Source: Andreprevotia sp. IGB-42 (GTDB taxonomy: Bacteria; Pseudomonadota; Gammaproteobacteria; Burkholderiales; Chitinibacteraceae). From it: DNA of 64,000 nucleotides. Below, one piece after another: positions 36,039-44,120 of the stretch. A program made the translations under genes and the position numbers. Below the pieces are notes generated by a model. It searched no databases. It was not told the DNA's origin and saw only the letters and a program-made list of their open reading frames with translations. Numbering within the stretch: the stretch's first letter is position 1; each line of letters starts with the position of its first letter. The DNA lies in contig NZ_WXTX01000015.1 of assembly GCF_009848685.1 (NCBI RefSeq), positions 1 to 64,000 of the forward strand, given 5' to 3'.

Positions 36039-36668
36039 TCAGCCCTGCGCGGCTTTTTCAATGAAACGGTCTATCCGTGCCAGCAAGGCCTGGAATGAAG
36101 ACACGGTTTGCACGAAAGCCAGATGACCATTGATCGAGTGCTTTTCGACGGTGAAGTCGATCTGCAGCAGCAGCACCACGTCTTCTTCCGACTGCCTTGC
36201 GGCGTGGCTTTCGATGATGTCGCCGCACAAACCCGATTGCAGCACCGGCAGCGAAATCGAAAACTGCCCTTCCAGCAGATTGGTCACGGTGCCGATACAC
36301 GCGTTGAGGATGATATTGCCGATCTCGGTCAGCGCTTCCCGTTCCAGCTCGGTTACCAGTTCGAGCTGCTGCGGGCTGCCCAGCATCAGGCGCACCAGGT
36401 CCATGCTGCGCGCCTGCGGCAGGATCAGGATGGCATCGGCGTGGAATTCGCCATCCAGCGTCTGCGTGATGCTGTAAACGCGCTGTTCCGGCCCGCCCAG
36501 CAAGCTGGACGCTTCGCTGCGCGGCACCATGCGGATCTGCGGAATGCTCAGCAATACTTCTTCGTTGACGATATTGCTCATCGCCTTGGCGGCCCGCCCC
36601 ATGGCGATGTTGAACACCTCCGCCAGGGTTTCCCTTTGTAGATCGCTCAGTTGGTATCCCACGATCAC
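36039..36668 (-). CDS. cheC: CheC-type CheY-P phosphatase
   Basis: Dephosphorylates CheY-like receivers. The 209-residue protein has two phosphatase-type motifs, E-V-F-N-I-A-M-G-R-A near the start and E-I-G-N-I-I-L-N-A-C near residue 115, as in CheC. The start is GTG 36668, overlapping the stop of the receiver gene by 4 bases. CheC is best known in Firmicutes and archaea and is less common in betaproteobacteria. Its targets here are probably the two receivers of the operon. Confidence 0.85.
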   Translation of the reverse strand: MIVGYQLSDLQRETLAEVFNIAMGRAAKAMSNIVNEEVLLSIPQIRMVPRSEASSLLGGPEQRVYSITQTLDGEFHADAILILPQARSMDLVRLMLGSPQQLELVTELEREALTEIGNIILNACIGTVTNLLEGQFSISLPVLQSGLCGDIIESHAARQSEEDVVLLLQIDFTVEKHSINGHLAFVQTVSSFQALLARIDRFIEKAAQG

Positions 36669-37036
36669 AGCCCGGCCAGGATTTTGCGGATGCCTGCTTC
36701 GTTGATGGGTTTGTCCACCATGGCAACGAACAGGATGCCCAGCGATTGCACGCGCTGGCGCATGCTGTCCTGGATATTGGCGGTGACAATGGCAATGCGC
36801 GCTTGTGGATGGGCTTCGTGCAGCTTCACCGCTGCCTCCAGCCCGTCCATTTCCGGCATGTTCAGGTCCAGCGTGATCAGGTCCGGCGCGGCTTCAGCCG
36901 CACGCGCCAGTGCCTCGCTGCCATTGGCCGCCTCCACCACCGTCCAGTCCGGCTGCTGGCTCAACAACTGGTTTTTCACCATCATGCGCGAAACCGAGCT
37001 GTCGTCGACGATCAGTACACGTAGCTTGTCGCTCAT
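36665..37036 (-). CDS. Single-domain response regulator (CheY-like), receiver 2
   Basis: A 123-residue receiver starting at ATG 37036 behind AAGGAAG. The acidic pair is in V-L-I-V-D-D-S-S, the phosphorylated Asp in L-I-T-L-D-L-N-M-P-E-M-D-G, and the lysine in V-D-K-P-I. There is no output domain. It lies between the STAS-like gene and cheC, so it probably shuttles phosphate from CheA or the downstream kinase. Confidence 0.9.
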   Translation of the reverse strand: MSDKLRVLIVDDSSVSRMMVKNQLLSQQPDWTVVEAANGSEALARAAEAAPDLITLDLNMPEMDGLEAAVKLHEAHPQARIAIVTANIQDSMRQRVQSLGILFVAMVDKPINEAGIRKILAGL

Positions 37037-37083
37037 CTTGCTTCCTTTTGTTATCGCCTTGTTATTGCCTTGGTATGGGCTTG

Positions 37084-37341
37084 TCATGGTTGCTGCCGTG
37101 CTGCCAGCAAGGGCTGCAGCCAGGCATGAATGAACGGGTCTTCTGCATCTGCCACCACCGCAGGTGCAAATTGCAGCAACAGCTGCAGTACAGCGGCGTG
37201 CAGATGCCGCACCGCGCGCAGATCGAGCACCACGCCGGCATGCTGCAGCGCAGCCAGCAATGCTTCCACGTCGTTGATGCCGCTGTTGCCCGACAGGGTT
37301 ACGCGCACCGGTTGTGCCGCAGTATCGATATGTATGGTCAT
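37084..37341 (-). CDS. Small STAS-like protein without the phosphorylatable serine
   Basis: An 85-residue protein starting at ATG 37341, overlapping the cheA stop by 4 bases. The pattern V-R-V-T-L-S-G..., then G-V-V-L-D-L-R-A-V-R-H-L-H-A-A-V-L-Q-L-L-L fits an anti-sigma-factor-antagonist fold. The usual D-S-A-G-L of STAS domains is H-A-A-V-L here, so the serine is missing. A scaffold or partner-switch role is inferred. Confidence 0.6.
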   Translation of the reverse strand: MTIHIDTAAQPVRVTLSGNSGINDVEALLAALQHAGVVLDLRAVRHLHAAVLQLLLQFAPAVVADAEDPFIHAWLQPLLAARQQP

Positions 37342-39824
37342 GCTGCGATCAGCTCCTGCATGTCCAGCACCAGCACCACCTCGCCGCTGCTGGACAGGGC
37401 CGAGCCGCTGTAAACCGGCATCTGTGCCAGCCCCCCTTCCAGCGGACGCACGATGGTATCGACGGTTTCGCCGATCGCATCGGCCTCCAGCAGGCAACGC
37501 CCGCCTGGCAGGTCCAGCGCGATCAGCTCCATGGTATGCCCACGCGGTAGCGATGGCATACCCAATAAATCACCCAGCCGCAGCAGCGGCAATACCTCTC
37601 CACGCCAGCCCAGCGTTTCCAGCTGTTTGAAGCGGCGGATCTGCCTGCTCTGGCAGCGGGCAATCTCGCCGATCTGCGCCACCGGCAGCGCAAACCACTG
37701 CTGCTGCTGGCGGATATGCAGGATGCGGCTCAGTGCCAGGCTCAGCGGCAAGCGCACCCTGAAGGTGGTGCCACGCTGCCATTCACTGTGTACCTGCACA
37801 TCACCGCCGGCATTGCGCACCGCGTTGCGTACCGCATCCAGCCCCACGCCACGGCCGGATATTTCCGATACGCTGGCAGCGGTACTGAGCCCGGGCTGGA
37901 AAATCAGTTGCTGGATATCCAGCGCGCTCATCGTGGCCAGCGCGGCTTCGGTGTGCAGATTGCGCGCCGCCGCACGTTCCCGCACCTTCGCCACATCGAT
38001 GCCGTGCCCGTCGTCCGCCACCTGCAGCAGCAACTGGTCGTGAACCACGCTGGCGCTGATCCGCACCGAGGCCACCGCCGGCTTGCCCAGTGCGGTGCGC
38101 GCCGCCGCCGGCTCCACGCCGTGGTCGAACGCGTTGCGCAGCAGGTGCACCAGCGGATCGTACAGCGCATCGACGATGCGCTTGTCCGCCACCACGTCTT
38201 CGCCTTCCAGCTGCAATTCCACCTGCTTGCCCAGGCTGGAGGCCAGATTGCGCCCCAGCTTGCGCAGCCGCTGGAACGGCAGCTGCAGCGATACCATGCG
38301 CATGCCGCGCATGGTGGCATGCAGCGTTTCAAGATGGCGCGACAACGCCGCAATCTGCGTTTTCAGCCCGGCATCACGCTCGTCCTGCACATGGCCCAGC
38401 AGCATGTTGCGTACGATCAGCAATTCTTCCACCTGTGCCACCGCGTGATCCAGCTGCGCCACCCCGATACGCAGCATATCAGTGGCTTTGGCCGGCTGCT
38501 GCAACGCGTCCTCAATGCTGGCCAGCGGCGTGGCCGGCGCCTGTTCACCCAGCAGTTGGCGGATGGCGTCCACCAGCTGTTGCCGGGCGGCTGGTGCATC
38601 GGCCTGCCAGTTGGCCAGCACCGGCAACGGTTGATTCAGGCGCTGCGCGCACAGCAAGGCCACGCGCTGCACCGATTGCAGCGCACTGGGTGCGCCATCG
38701 GCCAGCAGGATATTCAGTTGCTGCTGCAATACGGTACGGATGGCGGGTGGGATGGCAGGCGGCCCGGCCGGCAGCGTGGCTGCAGCACCATCGGTGGCGG
38801 CATCCGCCCCGGCAACGCCATGCTGCAGCGCCTGCAATACCGGCAGTATCCAGCGGCTGGCGTTAGCGGCCAGCAGGCTTTTCAGCCACGGCAGCGCATT
38901 GATCAGCTGTGGCTCCAGCACGGGGGTATCCAGCAGTGGCTCCAGCAACGCGCGCAACAAGGGGGTATGCGTTGCCGCATCCGCCTGCTGCAAGCCTTCG
39001 ATCAACACTGCCAGCGCCTGGCTGGGCACGGTAGGCCCGGCTGGCAGTGCCAGCTGTGCCAGTGTCACCCCCCCCAGCTGCACACCGCTGGCATCCGCCA
39101 GCACCTGCTGCACACCGGCCTGCGGCGCAGTGCTGAGCAACCAGATATCCAGCTGGCACTCGAAAGGATCGAACGCTTCCTGCAGTGGTTCCACCTGTGG
39201 CTGCCGGGCGATATGCAGGCCGGCAAGGCCGGGCAGCTCCCGCACGAAAAACAGCGGGTCTTCGCCGGAGAAAAAGCAGCCTTTGCCGGGCCGGTAATGA
39301 ATGGCCAGCACCTCATCCTGCTGCTGTGCCAGCGCGGCATCGAACGCGGCCAGCCGCTGTGCATCCGGCATCTGCGCCAGCCATGTGGCCGGCTGCGTGG
39401 CCGGCGCATCGGCGGCGGGCTGGTCACGTCGCATCGCGCCTTCCGGCAGCAGCATTTCGATATTGCCGGCCAGCAGCTGCGCCTGTTCTGCCGCGCTGTC
39501 CGGCATTACCTCGTGGCTGGCCACGTATTCCACCCAGTTGCCGATCACATCGAACGATTGTTGCAACTCGCCGGCAATCGCAGCACTGAAGTTCACTTCG
39601 CCATCGCGCAGCATCGCCAGCAGCGTTTCCGCAGCATGCGACAGCGCCAGCATGGGCTGGAAATCGAACAGCGAGCAATTGCCCTTGATGGTGTGCACCG
39701 CACGGAACAACTGGTTGAACAGGTCCGGCGTGGTTTCATCCCTTGCCAGCCGCTCCAGGTCGGCATCGATTCCCGCCAGCATCTCGCGGGATTCAACGAT
39801 GAACTCGGTCAGCAGCGGGCTCAC
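37338..39824 (-). CDS. cheA: Chemotaxis-type histidine kinase CheA
   Basis: The 828-residue kinase starts at GTG 39824, overlapping the preceding receiver by 4 bases. The HPt domain has H44 (V-H-T-I-K-G-N-C-S-L-F). A long Ala/Gln/Pro-rich middle part (about 130-420) follows; I do not see a clear P2 domain. Then come dimerisation, the ATPase domain (L-L-R-N-A-F-D-H-G-V-E, D-D-G-H-G-I-D) and a CheW-like C-terminal domain. It should phosphorylate the two receivers and CheB. Confidence 0.93.
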   Translation of the reverse strand: MSPLLTEFIVESREMLAGIDADLERLARDETTPDLFNQLFRAVHTIKGNCSLFDFQPMLALSHAAETLLAMLRDGEVNFSAAIAGELQQSFDVIGNWVEYVASHEVMPDSAAEQAQLLAGNIEMLLPEGAMRRDQPAADAPATQPATWLAQMPDAQRLAAFDAALAQQQDEVLAIHYRPGKGCFFSGEDPLFFVRELPGLAGLHIARQPQVEPLQEAFDPFECQLDIWLLSTAPQAGVQQVLADASGVQLGGVTLAQLALPAGPTVPSQALAVLIEGLQQADAATHTPLLRALLEPLLDTPVLEPQLINALPWLKSLLAANASRWILPVLQALQHGVAGADAATDGAAATLPAGPPAIPPAIRTVLQQQLNILLADGAPSALQSVQRVALLCAQRLNQPLPVLANWQADAPAARQQLVDAIRQLLGEQAPATPLASIEDALQQPAKATDMLRIGVAQLDHAVAQVEELLIVRNMLLGHVQDERDAGLKTQIAALSRHLETLHATMRGMRMVSLQLPFQRLRKLGRNLASSLGKQVELQLEGEDVVADKRIVDALYDPLVHLLRNAFDHGVEPAAARTALGKPAVASVRISASVVHDQLLLQVADDGHGIDVAKVRERAAARNLHTEAALATMSALDIQQLIFQPGLSTAASVSEISGRGVGLDAVRNAVRNAGGDVQVHSEWQRGTTFRVRLPLSLALSRILHIRQQQQWFALPVAQIGEIARCQSRQIRRFKQLETLGWRGEVLPLLRLGDLLGMPSLPRGHTMELIALDLPGGRCLLEADAIGETVDTIVRPLEGGLAQMPVYSGSALSSSGEVVLVLDMQELIAA

Positions 39825-40192
39825 GCTTGCCCGCCTGTCAGCAGATCGGCATACATGCTCAGTGCTTCCGGTGCCACCGGCTTGAGCAGGCAGAGGTTGG
39901 CGCCGTGCTCGGCTGCCTGGCGCTCGTGACGGGCCAGTGCCTCGGTGGTGATGATGATCACCGGCGTGGCGGCCAGTGCTGGCTCCGCACGCAGTGCGGC
40001 CAGCAGCGAATAACCATCCATGCGCGGCATGTTGACGTCGGCCAGCACCAGGTCGGGGGCGTGCAGCAGCGCCTTTTCCAGCCCTTCCAGCCCGTTGGCC
40101 GCATCGGTCACCCGGTAGCCGGCAGCCTCCAGCACCTGGCGATGGTAATGCCTGACCGTAGCGGCATCATCGACGATCAGCACGTGTTTCAT
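39821..40192 (-). CDS. Single-domain response regulator (CheY-like), receiver 1
   Basis: A 123-residue receiver: V-L-I-V-D-D-A-A for the acidic pair, L-V-L-A-D-V-N-M-P-R-M-D-G for the phosphorylated Asp, and L-L-K-P-V for the lysine. It overlaps cheA and cheR by 4 bases at either end. It is not closely alike to receiver 2, so the two probably have different outputs. Confidence 0.9.
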   Translation of the reverse strand: MKHVLIVDDAATVRHYHRQVLEAAGYRVTDAANGLEGLEKALLHAPDLVLADVNMPRMDGYSLLAALRAEPALAATPVIIITTEALARHERQAAEHGANLCLLKPVAPEALSMYADLLTGGQA

Positions 40193-41040
40193 GCGTTCAG
40201 CCCTTTCTGGTAGACGATGGCATCCGGAAACTTGCGGACATTGAACAGCGACGAGATCCGGCTCATCGATTCGGAATGCCCCAGGCAGATGAAACCACCG
40301 GGGTTGAGGCTGTCGAACAGGTTGGCCGCGGCAAGCCGCCGCGACACATCGTCAAAATAGATCAGCAAATTGCGGCAGAACACCACGTCGATGGCGCCGA
40401 TGGCCGCCACCTGCGCGGCATCGACGATATTCACGTGCGAGAACGCCACGCAATCGCGCACGTCGGCATCCAGCCGGTACCGCTCTTCACCGAACGGTTC
40501 AAAATAACGCTGGCGCAATGCAGCGGGCAATTGCTTGACCGCGCGCTCGCTAAAAATGCCTTCGCGCGCTGCAGCCAGTGCCTGCGTGTCAATATCGGAA
40601 GCCAGCAATTCCACATCGTGTGTTTCCAGCGCCGGCCAGTGGGTCATCAGGTATAACGCCAGCGAAAACGGTTCTTCGCCGGATGCGCACGGCATCGACC
40701 AGATGCGTATCGGCGCACCGTTCTTGCGGGCCAGCAGTTCCGGCAGCATCGACTGCACCAGGCAACGGAACTGGTATTCCTCGCGGAAGAAATACGATTC
40801 GTTCACCGTCATGATGTTGATCAGGTGTTCGATCTCGTTGCCGTTGCGCAATTGCATGAAGTAATCGCGGAACGAATCGAGGCCCAGCGCGGCAATGCGC
40901 TCGATCAGCCGGCGATCGACGAAATAGCGCCGCGACAGATCGAAATCGATGCCGGTCTTGCGATAGAAGTAATCGCGGAAGCGCTCGAAATCAGCATCGC
41001 TGAGCGTGATCTGCGACGCTGGCAGCGTGATATCAGTCAT
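40189..41040 (-). CDS. cheR: Chemoreceptor methyltransferase CheR
   Basis: Methylates glutamates of the MCP with S-adenosylmethionine. The start is ATG 41040, overlapping the HEAT-repeat gene by 8 bases; 283 residues. The N-terminal helical part is followed by N-E-S-Y-F-F-R-E, the SAM motif S-M-P-C-A-S-G-E-E-P-F-S-L and F-C-R-N-L-L-I-Y-F-D. No C-terminal TPR or pentapeptide tether is visible. Confidence 0.93.
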   Translation of the reverse strand: MTDITLPASQITLSDADFERFRDYFYRKTGIDFDLSRRYFVDRRLIERIAALGLDSFRDYFMQLRNGNEIEHLINIMTVNESYFFREEYQFRCLVQSMLPELLARKNGAPIRIWSMPCASGEEPFSLALYLMTHWPALETHDVELLASDIDTQALAAAREGIFSERAVKQLPAALRQRYFEPFGEERYRLDADVRDCVAFSHVNIVDAAQVAAIGAIDVVFCRNLLIYFDDVSRRLAAANLFDSLNPGGFICLGHSESMSRISSLFNVRKFPDAIVYQKGLNA

Positions 41041-41587
41041 CACCGTCCAGGCGTGCCACGGCAGCATCCACCACTGCCGCCATGAACGGCGACTGCGGAA
41101 AACGCAGCTTGAGCGTTTTCAGCAGCGGCACATGGCTGCTGCTGCCCACTTCGCTGAGGATTTCCACTGCGGTGGCGCATACATTGATCTCGGTTTCATA
41201 GCCCAGCAGCCCGGCCAGCCAGTCGCCCAGCGCCGGATCACGGGCGTTTTCCAGGATGCTCAGCGCGTAGATGCGCAAGTTCACATCCGGATTGTTCAAG
41301 AGCCGTGCCGCCGGCAGCGAGGCCACGTCGTCCATGTCGCGCAGCGCATCCAGCAGCTCGTTGCGCAGCGTGACATCCGCAGCGGGCAACAGGCTGATCA
41401 GGTGCTCGGCAATATCAGCGTCGCCAGCGCGGATCAGCGTCAGCAGCATCGCTTCACGCTGTGCGCGATCGGCGGTGTGCGCCAGTTGCTCGGCCAGCCG
41501 GAACAGATCCTGCCCGGCGGGCACAGCCAGCACCGGTGGCAGGCTGGGGCTGCTTGTAGCGGATACGGCGGATTTCTTGAGCGGCAA
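41033..41587 (-). CDS. HEAT-repeat protein of the chemosensory operon
   Basis: A 184-residue soluble protein. The only start with a good ribosome site is TTG 41587, 7 bases after GGAG and just beyond the cheB stop. The body is about four paired-helix HEAT units (for example N-P-D-V-N-L-R-I-Y-A-L-S-I-L-E-N-A and Y-E-T-E-I-N-V-C-A-T-A-V-E-I-L). HEAT proteins beside cheB/cheR are thought to be protein-interaction adaptors; its partner here is unknown. Confidence 0.7.
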   Translation of the reverse strand: MPLKKSAVSATSSPSLPPVLAVPAGQDLFRLAEQLAHTADRAQREAMLLTLIRAGDADIAEHLISLLPAADVTLRNELLDALRDMDDVASLPAARLLNNPDVNLRIYALSILENARDPALGDWLAGLLGYETEINVCATAVEILSEVGSSSHVPLLKTLKLRFPQSPFMAAVVDAAVARLDGDD

Positions 41588-41591
41588 TGGC

Positions 41592-42647
41592 TTACTCCTG
41601 CAAGGTAAGGGGTTGCGGCAGATGGCCGCTGAGCGCAACCAGCGCATCGGCAATCGCCCATGCGGGCAGCACGTGGGTGGCGCCGCCCAGCTCAATCAGC
41701 GCGCGCGGCATGCCGTACACCACCGCACTCTCTTCAGCCTCGGCAATGGTGGTGCCCCCCAGCTGGAACAAGCGGTGCATGGCGCTGGCGCCATCGTCGC
41801 CCATCCCGGTCAGCATCACGCCGACCAGTTGCTTGGCAGGCACATGTTGCAGCGCGCTTTCCACCAGCATCTGCACCGAAGGGTGCCAGCGGTATTGATC
41901 CGATTCCGGCTGCGGCTGCAGCACCAGGCCGCTGGCTCGGCGCAGCAGCTGCAGATCGGCACCGCCGCGCGCCACGTAAACCGTGCCGGCCCGGGGTGCC
42001 ACTGCGCGGCTCACTTCCACCACCGACAGCGCGCACAGTTGATCCAGCCGCTGCGCAAACGGGGCGGTGAAGTACGCAGGCATATGCTGTGCCACCACCA
42101 CCGGGTAGGGAAAATCCGCCGGCAATGCCGACAGCAGTCCTTCCAGCGTGCGCGGCCCGCCGGTGGATACGCCGATCAGCACCAGGCGCTCATGCGCATG
42201 CGCCGGCCGCAAGATCGGGTCCACACGCGGCAGCCTGGCCTGCCAGCTGGTGATTACATGCGCTGCGGCAGCCAGCCGCACCTTGGCAACGATCTCCGCC
42301 CCCAGCTGTGCGGCATCGAGCTTGCCATCAGCCGGTTTGAGGATGTAATCGACCGCACCCAGTGCCAGCGCCTGCAGGCTTGCCGCAGTACCCTTGGCAG
42401 TCAGTGCGGAGAACATCACCACCGGGCATGGCCGTTCCACCATGATGTGGCTGAGCACGGTCAGGCCGTCGGTATCGGGCATCTCGATATCCAGGCAAAC
42501 CACGTCCGGCGCAAATTGATGCAGCGCGCGGCGGGTTTCCTCGCCGTTGCTCGCGCATTGCACCTCGAAATCGTCCTGTGCCCGGAACAGGTCATTCAGG
42601 TAATGGCGTATCGTTGCCGAATCATCGGCCACCAGCAGCCGGATCAT
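41592..42647 (-). CDS. cheB: Protein-glutamate methylesterase/deamidase CheB
   Basis: Removes methyl groups from the MCP when phosphorylated. The 351-residue protein has a receiver domain (V-C-L-D-I-E-M-P-D-T-D-G) and the esterase domain with the triad in G-V-S-T-G-G-P, Q-H-M-P-A-Y-F-T and M-G-D-D-G-A. The short linker and order are standard. It follows the triple-CheW gene by 24 bases. Confidence 0.95.
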   Translation of the reverse strand: MIRLLVADDSATIRHYLNDLFRAQDDFEVQCASNGEETRRALHQFAPDVVCLDIEMPDTDGLTVLSHIMVERPCPVVMFSALTAKGTAASLQALALGAVDYILKPADGKLDAAQLGAEIVAKVRLAAAAHVITSWQARLPRVDPILRPAHAHERLVLIGVSTGGPRTLEGLLSALPADFPYPVVVAQHMPAYFTAPFAQRLDQLCALSVVEVSRAVAPRAGTVYVARGGADLQLLRRASGLVLQPQPESDQYRWHPSVQMLVESALQHVPAKQLVGVMLTGMGDDGASAMHRLFQLGGTTIAEAEESAVVYGMPRALIELGGATHVLPAWAIADALVALSGHLPQPLTLQE

Positions 42648-42671
42648 TGCGGCATCCTGCCGGCGGCATGC

Positions 42672-44120
42672 TTATTCATCATTTGCACCATCGGCCGCAC
42701 CTGTCTCACGGGCAGGCGCAATGCGGGCATACAGCCCGGCAGGGTCCAGCTCCGCCAACAGGCGGCCATCCGCTTTCTGCACCACGTAAGGGATGATGCT
42801 TTCCTGCTCGGCAGACAGCGCGGGGGCGCTGCTGCGCTCGCCCGGGTAAACCGGCTCTATGCCGTCCACGCGATCGACCAGCAGGCCATGCAATACGCCA
42901 TCCAGCGTCAACAGCACGATGCGTTGCCCGATGCCGGGCGTGGCGGCAGGCAATGCCAGCACCTTGCGCAAATCCACCACCCCCACGGTCTTGCCACGCC
43001 AGTGCAGAATGCCCGCCACCTGCGCTGGCAACTGCGGCACTGCGCCAAAGTCTGCGGGTACCCGTAGCAGGGTCACCACCGCCGCCAGCGGCAGCAGCAT
43101 GGACTGCGCATCGACCTGGATCAGCAGTGCTTCGAAATCGGGTGTGGCTTGCATGGTTGGCTCTTCGTTGGCGGATGGCGCGGGCTGGTCGCCGTCTGCT
43201 GCAGTTGGCGATGCCAGCCCGGCGGTATCGATGCCGCCCAGATCCAGCAGTGCCACGGTGCGCTCCCGCGCGGCGTCGTGCCAGATGCCGGCCAGGTCCT
43301 GCAGCGCATGGCGCGCAGCCAGCACCGGCGGCACCGGCTGGATGGCGCTGTCATCCAGCAGCACCATGTCGTGCAGCCGGTCGACCGGCAGCCCGATCAA
43401 GCGGCCCGCCTGCAACGCCAGCACCAGCAAAAAACGTTGTGTCGCCGTGCCTGCAGCACGCTGCCATTGCGCGCCCACATCCAGCACCGCTACCTGGCCG
43501 GCCGGCAGCGTAGCTAAGCCCAGCCAGCCAGCCGTATCTGCAGGCTGCAACTGATCTGGCATCAAGGTAGCCTGCTGCAGGCTGGCCAGCGGCAAGCCGT
43601 ATTCTTCGTCGCCAATGGCAAAGGTAATGAATGGTTGCCCGCGCTGCGCTGCTTCAGCGGCCTGTTCCGGCCGTGTAGCACTGGCGGTTTCCTGCACTGG
43701 CTGGCGCTGCCAGCTGCCCAGCAGATGCCGGCAATGCGCATCGAGCAAGGCCGCGATATCCGGCTCCGTCACGCCATCGGGTCGGGTTGCATGCTGCACC
43801 AGCACTTCGTCCACCAGCAGGCCCAGGCGCGCCGGGTTGCCCAGCATCAGCACCCGGTTGATGGCCGATGGCGGGCTGGCCGCATGCCCGCACAACACGG
43901 ACAGCGCCAGCACCGGGCATACCCGGCTGCGGTGGTTCACGAGGCCCAGCACTGCGGCGGGTGCCAGCGGCATGGGCACCACCTGCCCGGGCCGCGTGAT
44001 GGCATCGATGCCATGCAGCGCAAATACGTACTGCGTATCCGCCACCCGGCATACCAGGTAGCCGGAATCGATGGCGGATGGCTCGGCGCCGACGGGCGCG
44101 GGGGCCAGTGCCGTACTCAT
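42672..44120 (-). CDS. Scaffold protein with three CheW domains in tandem
   Basis: A 482-residue protein overlapping the MCP stop by 4 bases (ATGA). Three CheW-like units can be traced. Unit 1 (about 18-140) has L-G-L-V-N-H-R-S-R-V-C-P-V-L. Unit 2 (about 163-300) has F-I-T-F-A-I-G-D-E-E-Y-G-L-P and is more divergent. Unit 3 (about 325-465) has V-A-G-I-L-H-W-R-G-K-T-V-G-V-V-D-L-R. Single-domain CheW is the rule; no other cheW gene is in this operon, so this protein must link MCP and CheA. Confidence 0.85.
   Translation of the reverse strand: MSTALAPAPVGAEPSAIDSGYLVCRVADTQYVFALHGIDAITRPGQVVPMPLAPAAVLGLVNHRSRVCPVLALSVLCGHAASPPSAINRVLMLGNPARLGLLVDEVLVQHATRPDGVTEPDIAALLDAHCRHLLGSWQRQPVQETASATRPEQAAEAAQRGQPFITFAIGDEEYGLPLASLQQATLMPDQLQPADTAGWLGLATLPAGQVAVLDVGAQWQRAAGTATQRFLLVLALQAGRLIGLPVDRLHDMVLLDDSAIQPVPPVLAARHALQDLAGIWHDAARERTVALLDLGGIDTAGLASPTAADGDQPAPSANEEPTMQATPDFEALLIQVDAQSMLLPLAAVVTLLRVPADFGAVPQLPAQVAGILHWRGKTVGVVDLRKVLALPAATPGIGQRIVLLTLDGVLHGLLVDRVDGIEPVYPGERSSAPALSAEQESIIPYVVQKADGRLLAELDPAGLYARIAPARETGAADGANDE

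Noticed and set aside
37716-39929. A 737-codon plus-strand frame opposite cheA
   Set aside because: cheA is secure by motif and by coupling to its neighbours; the opposite frame is a composition artefact.
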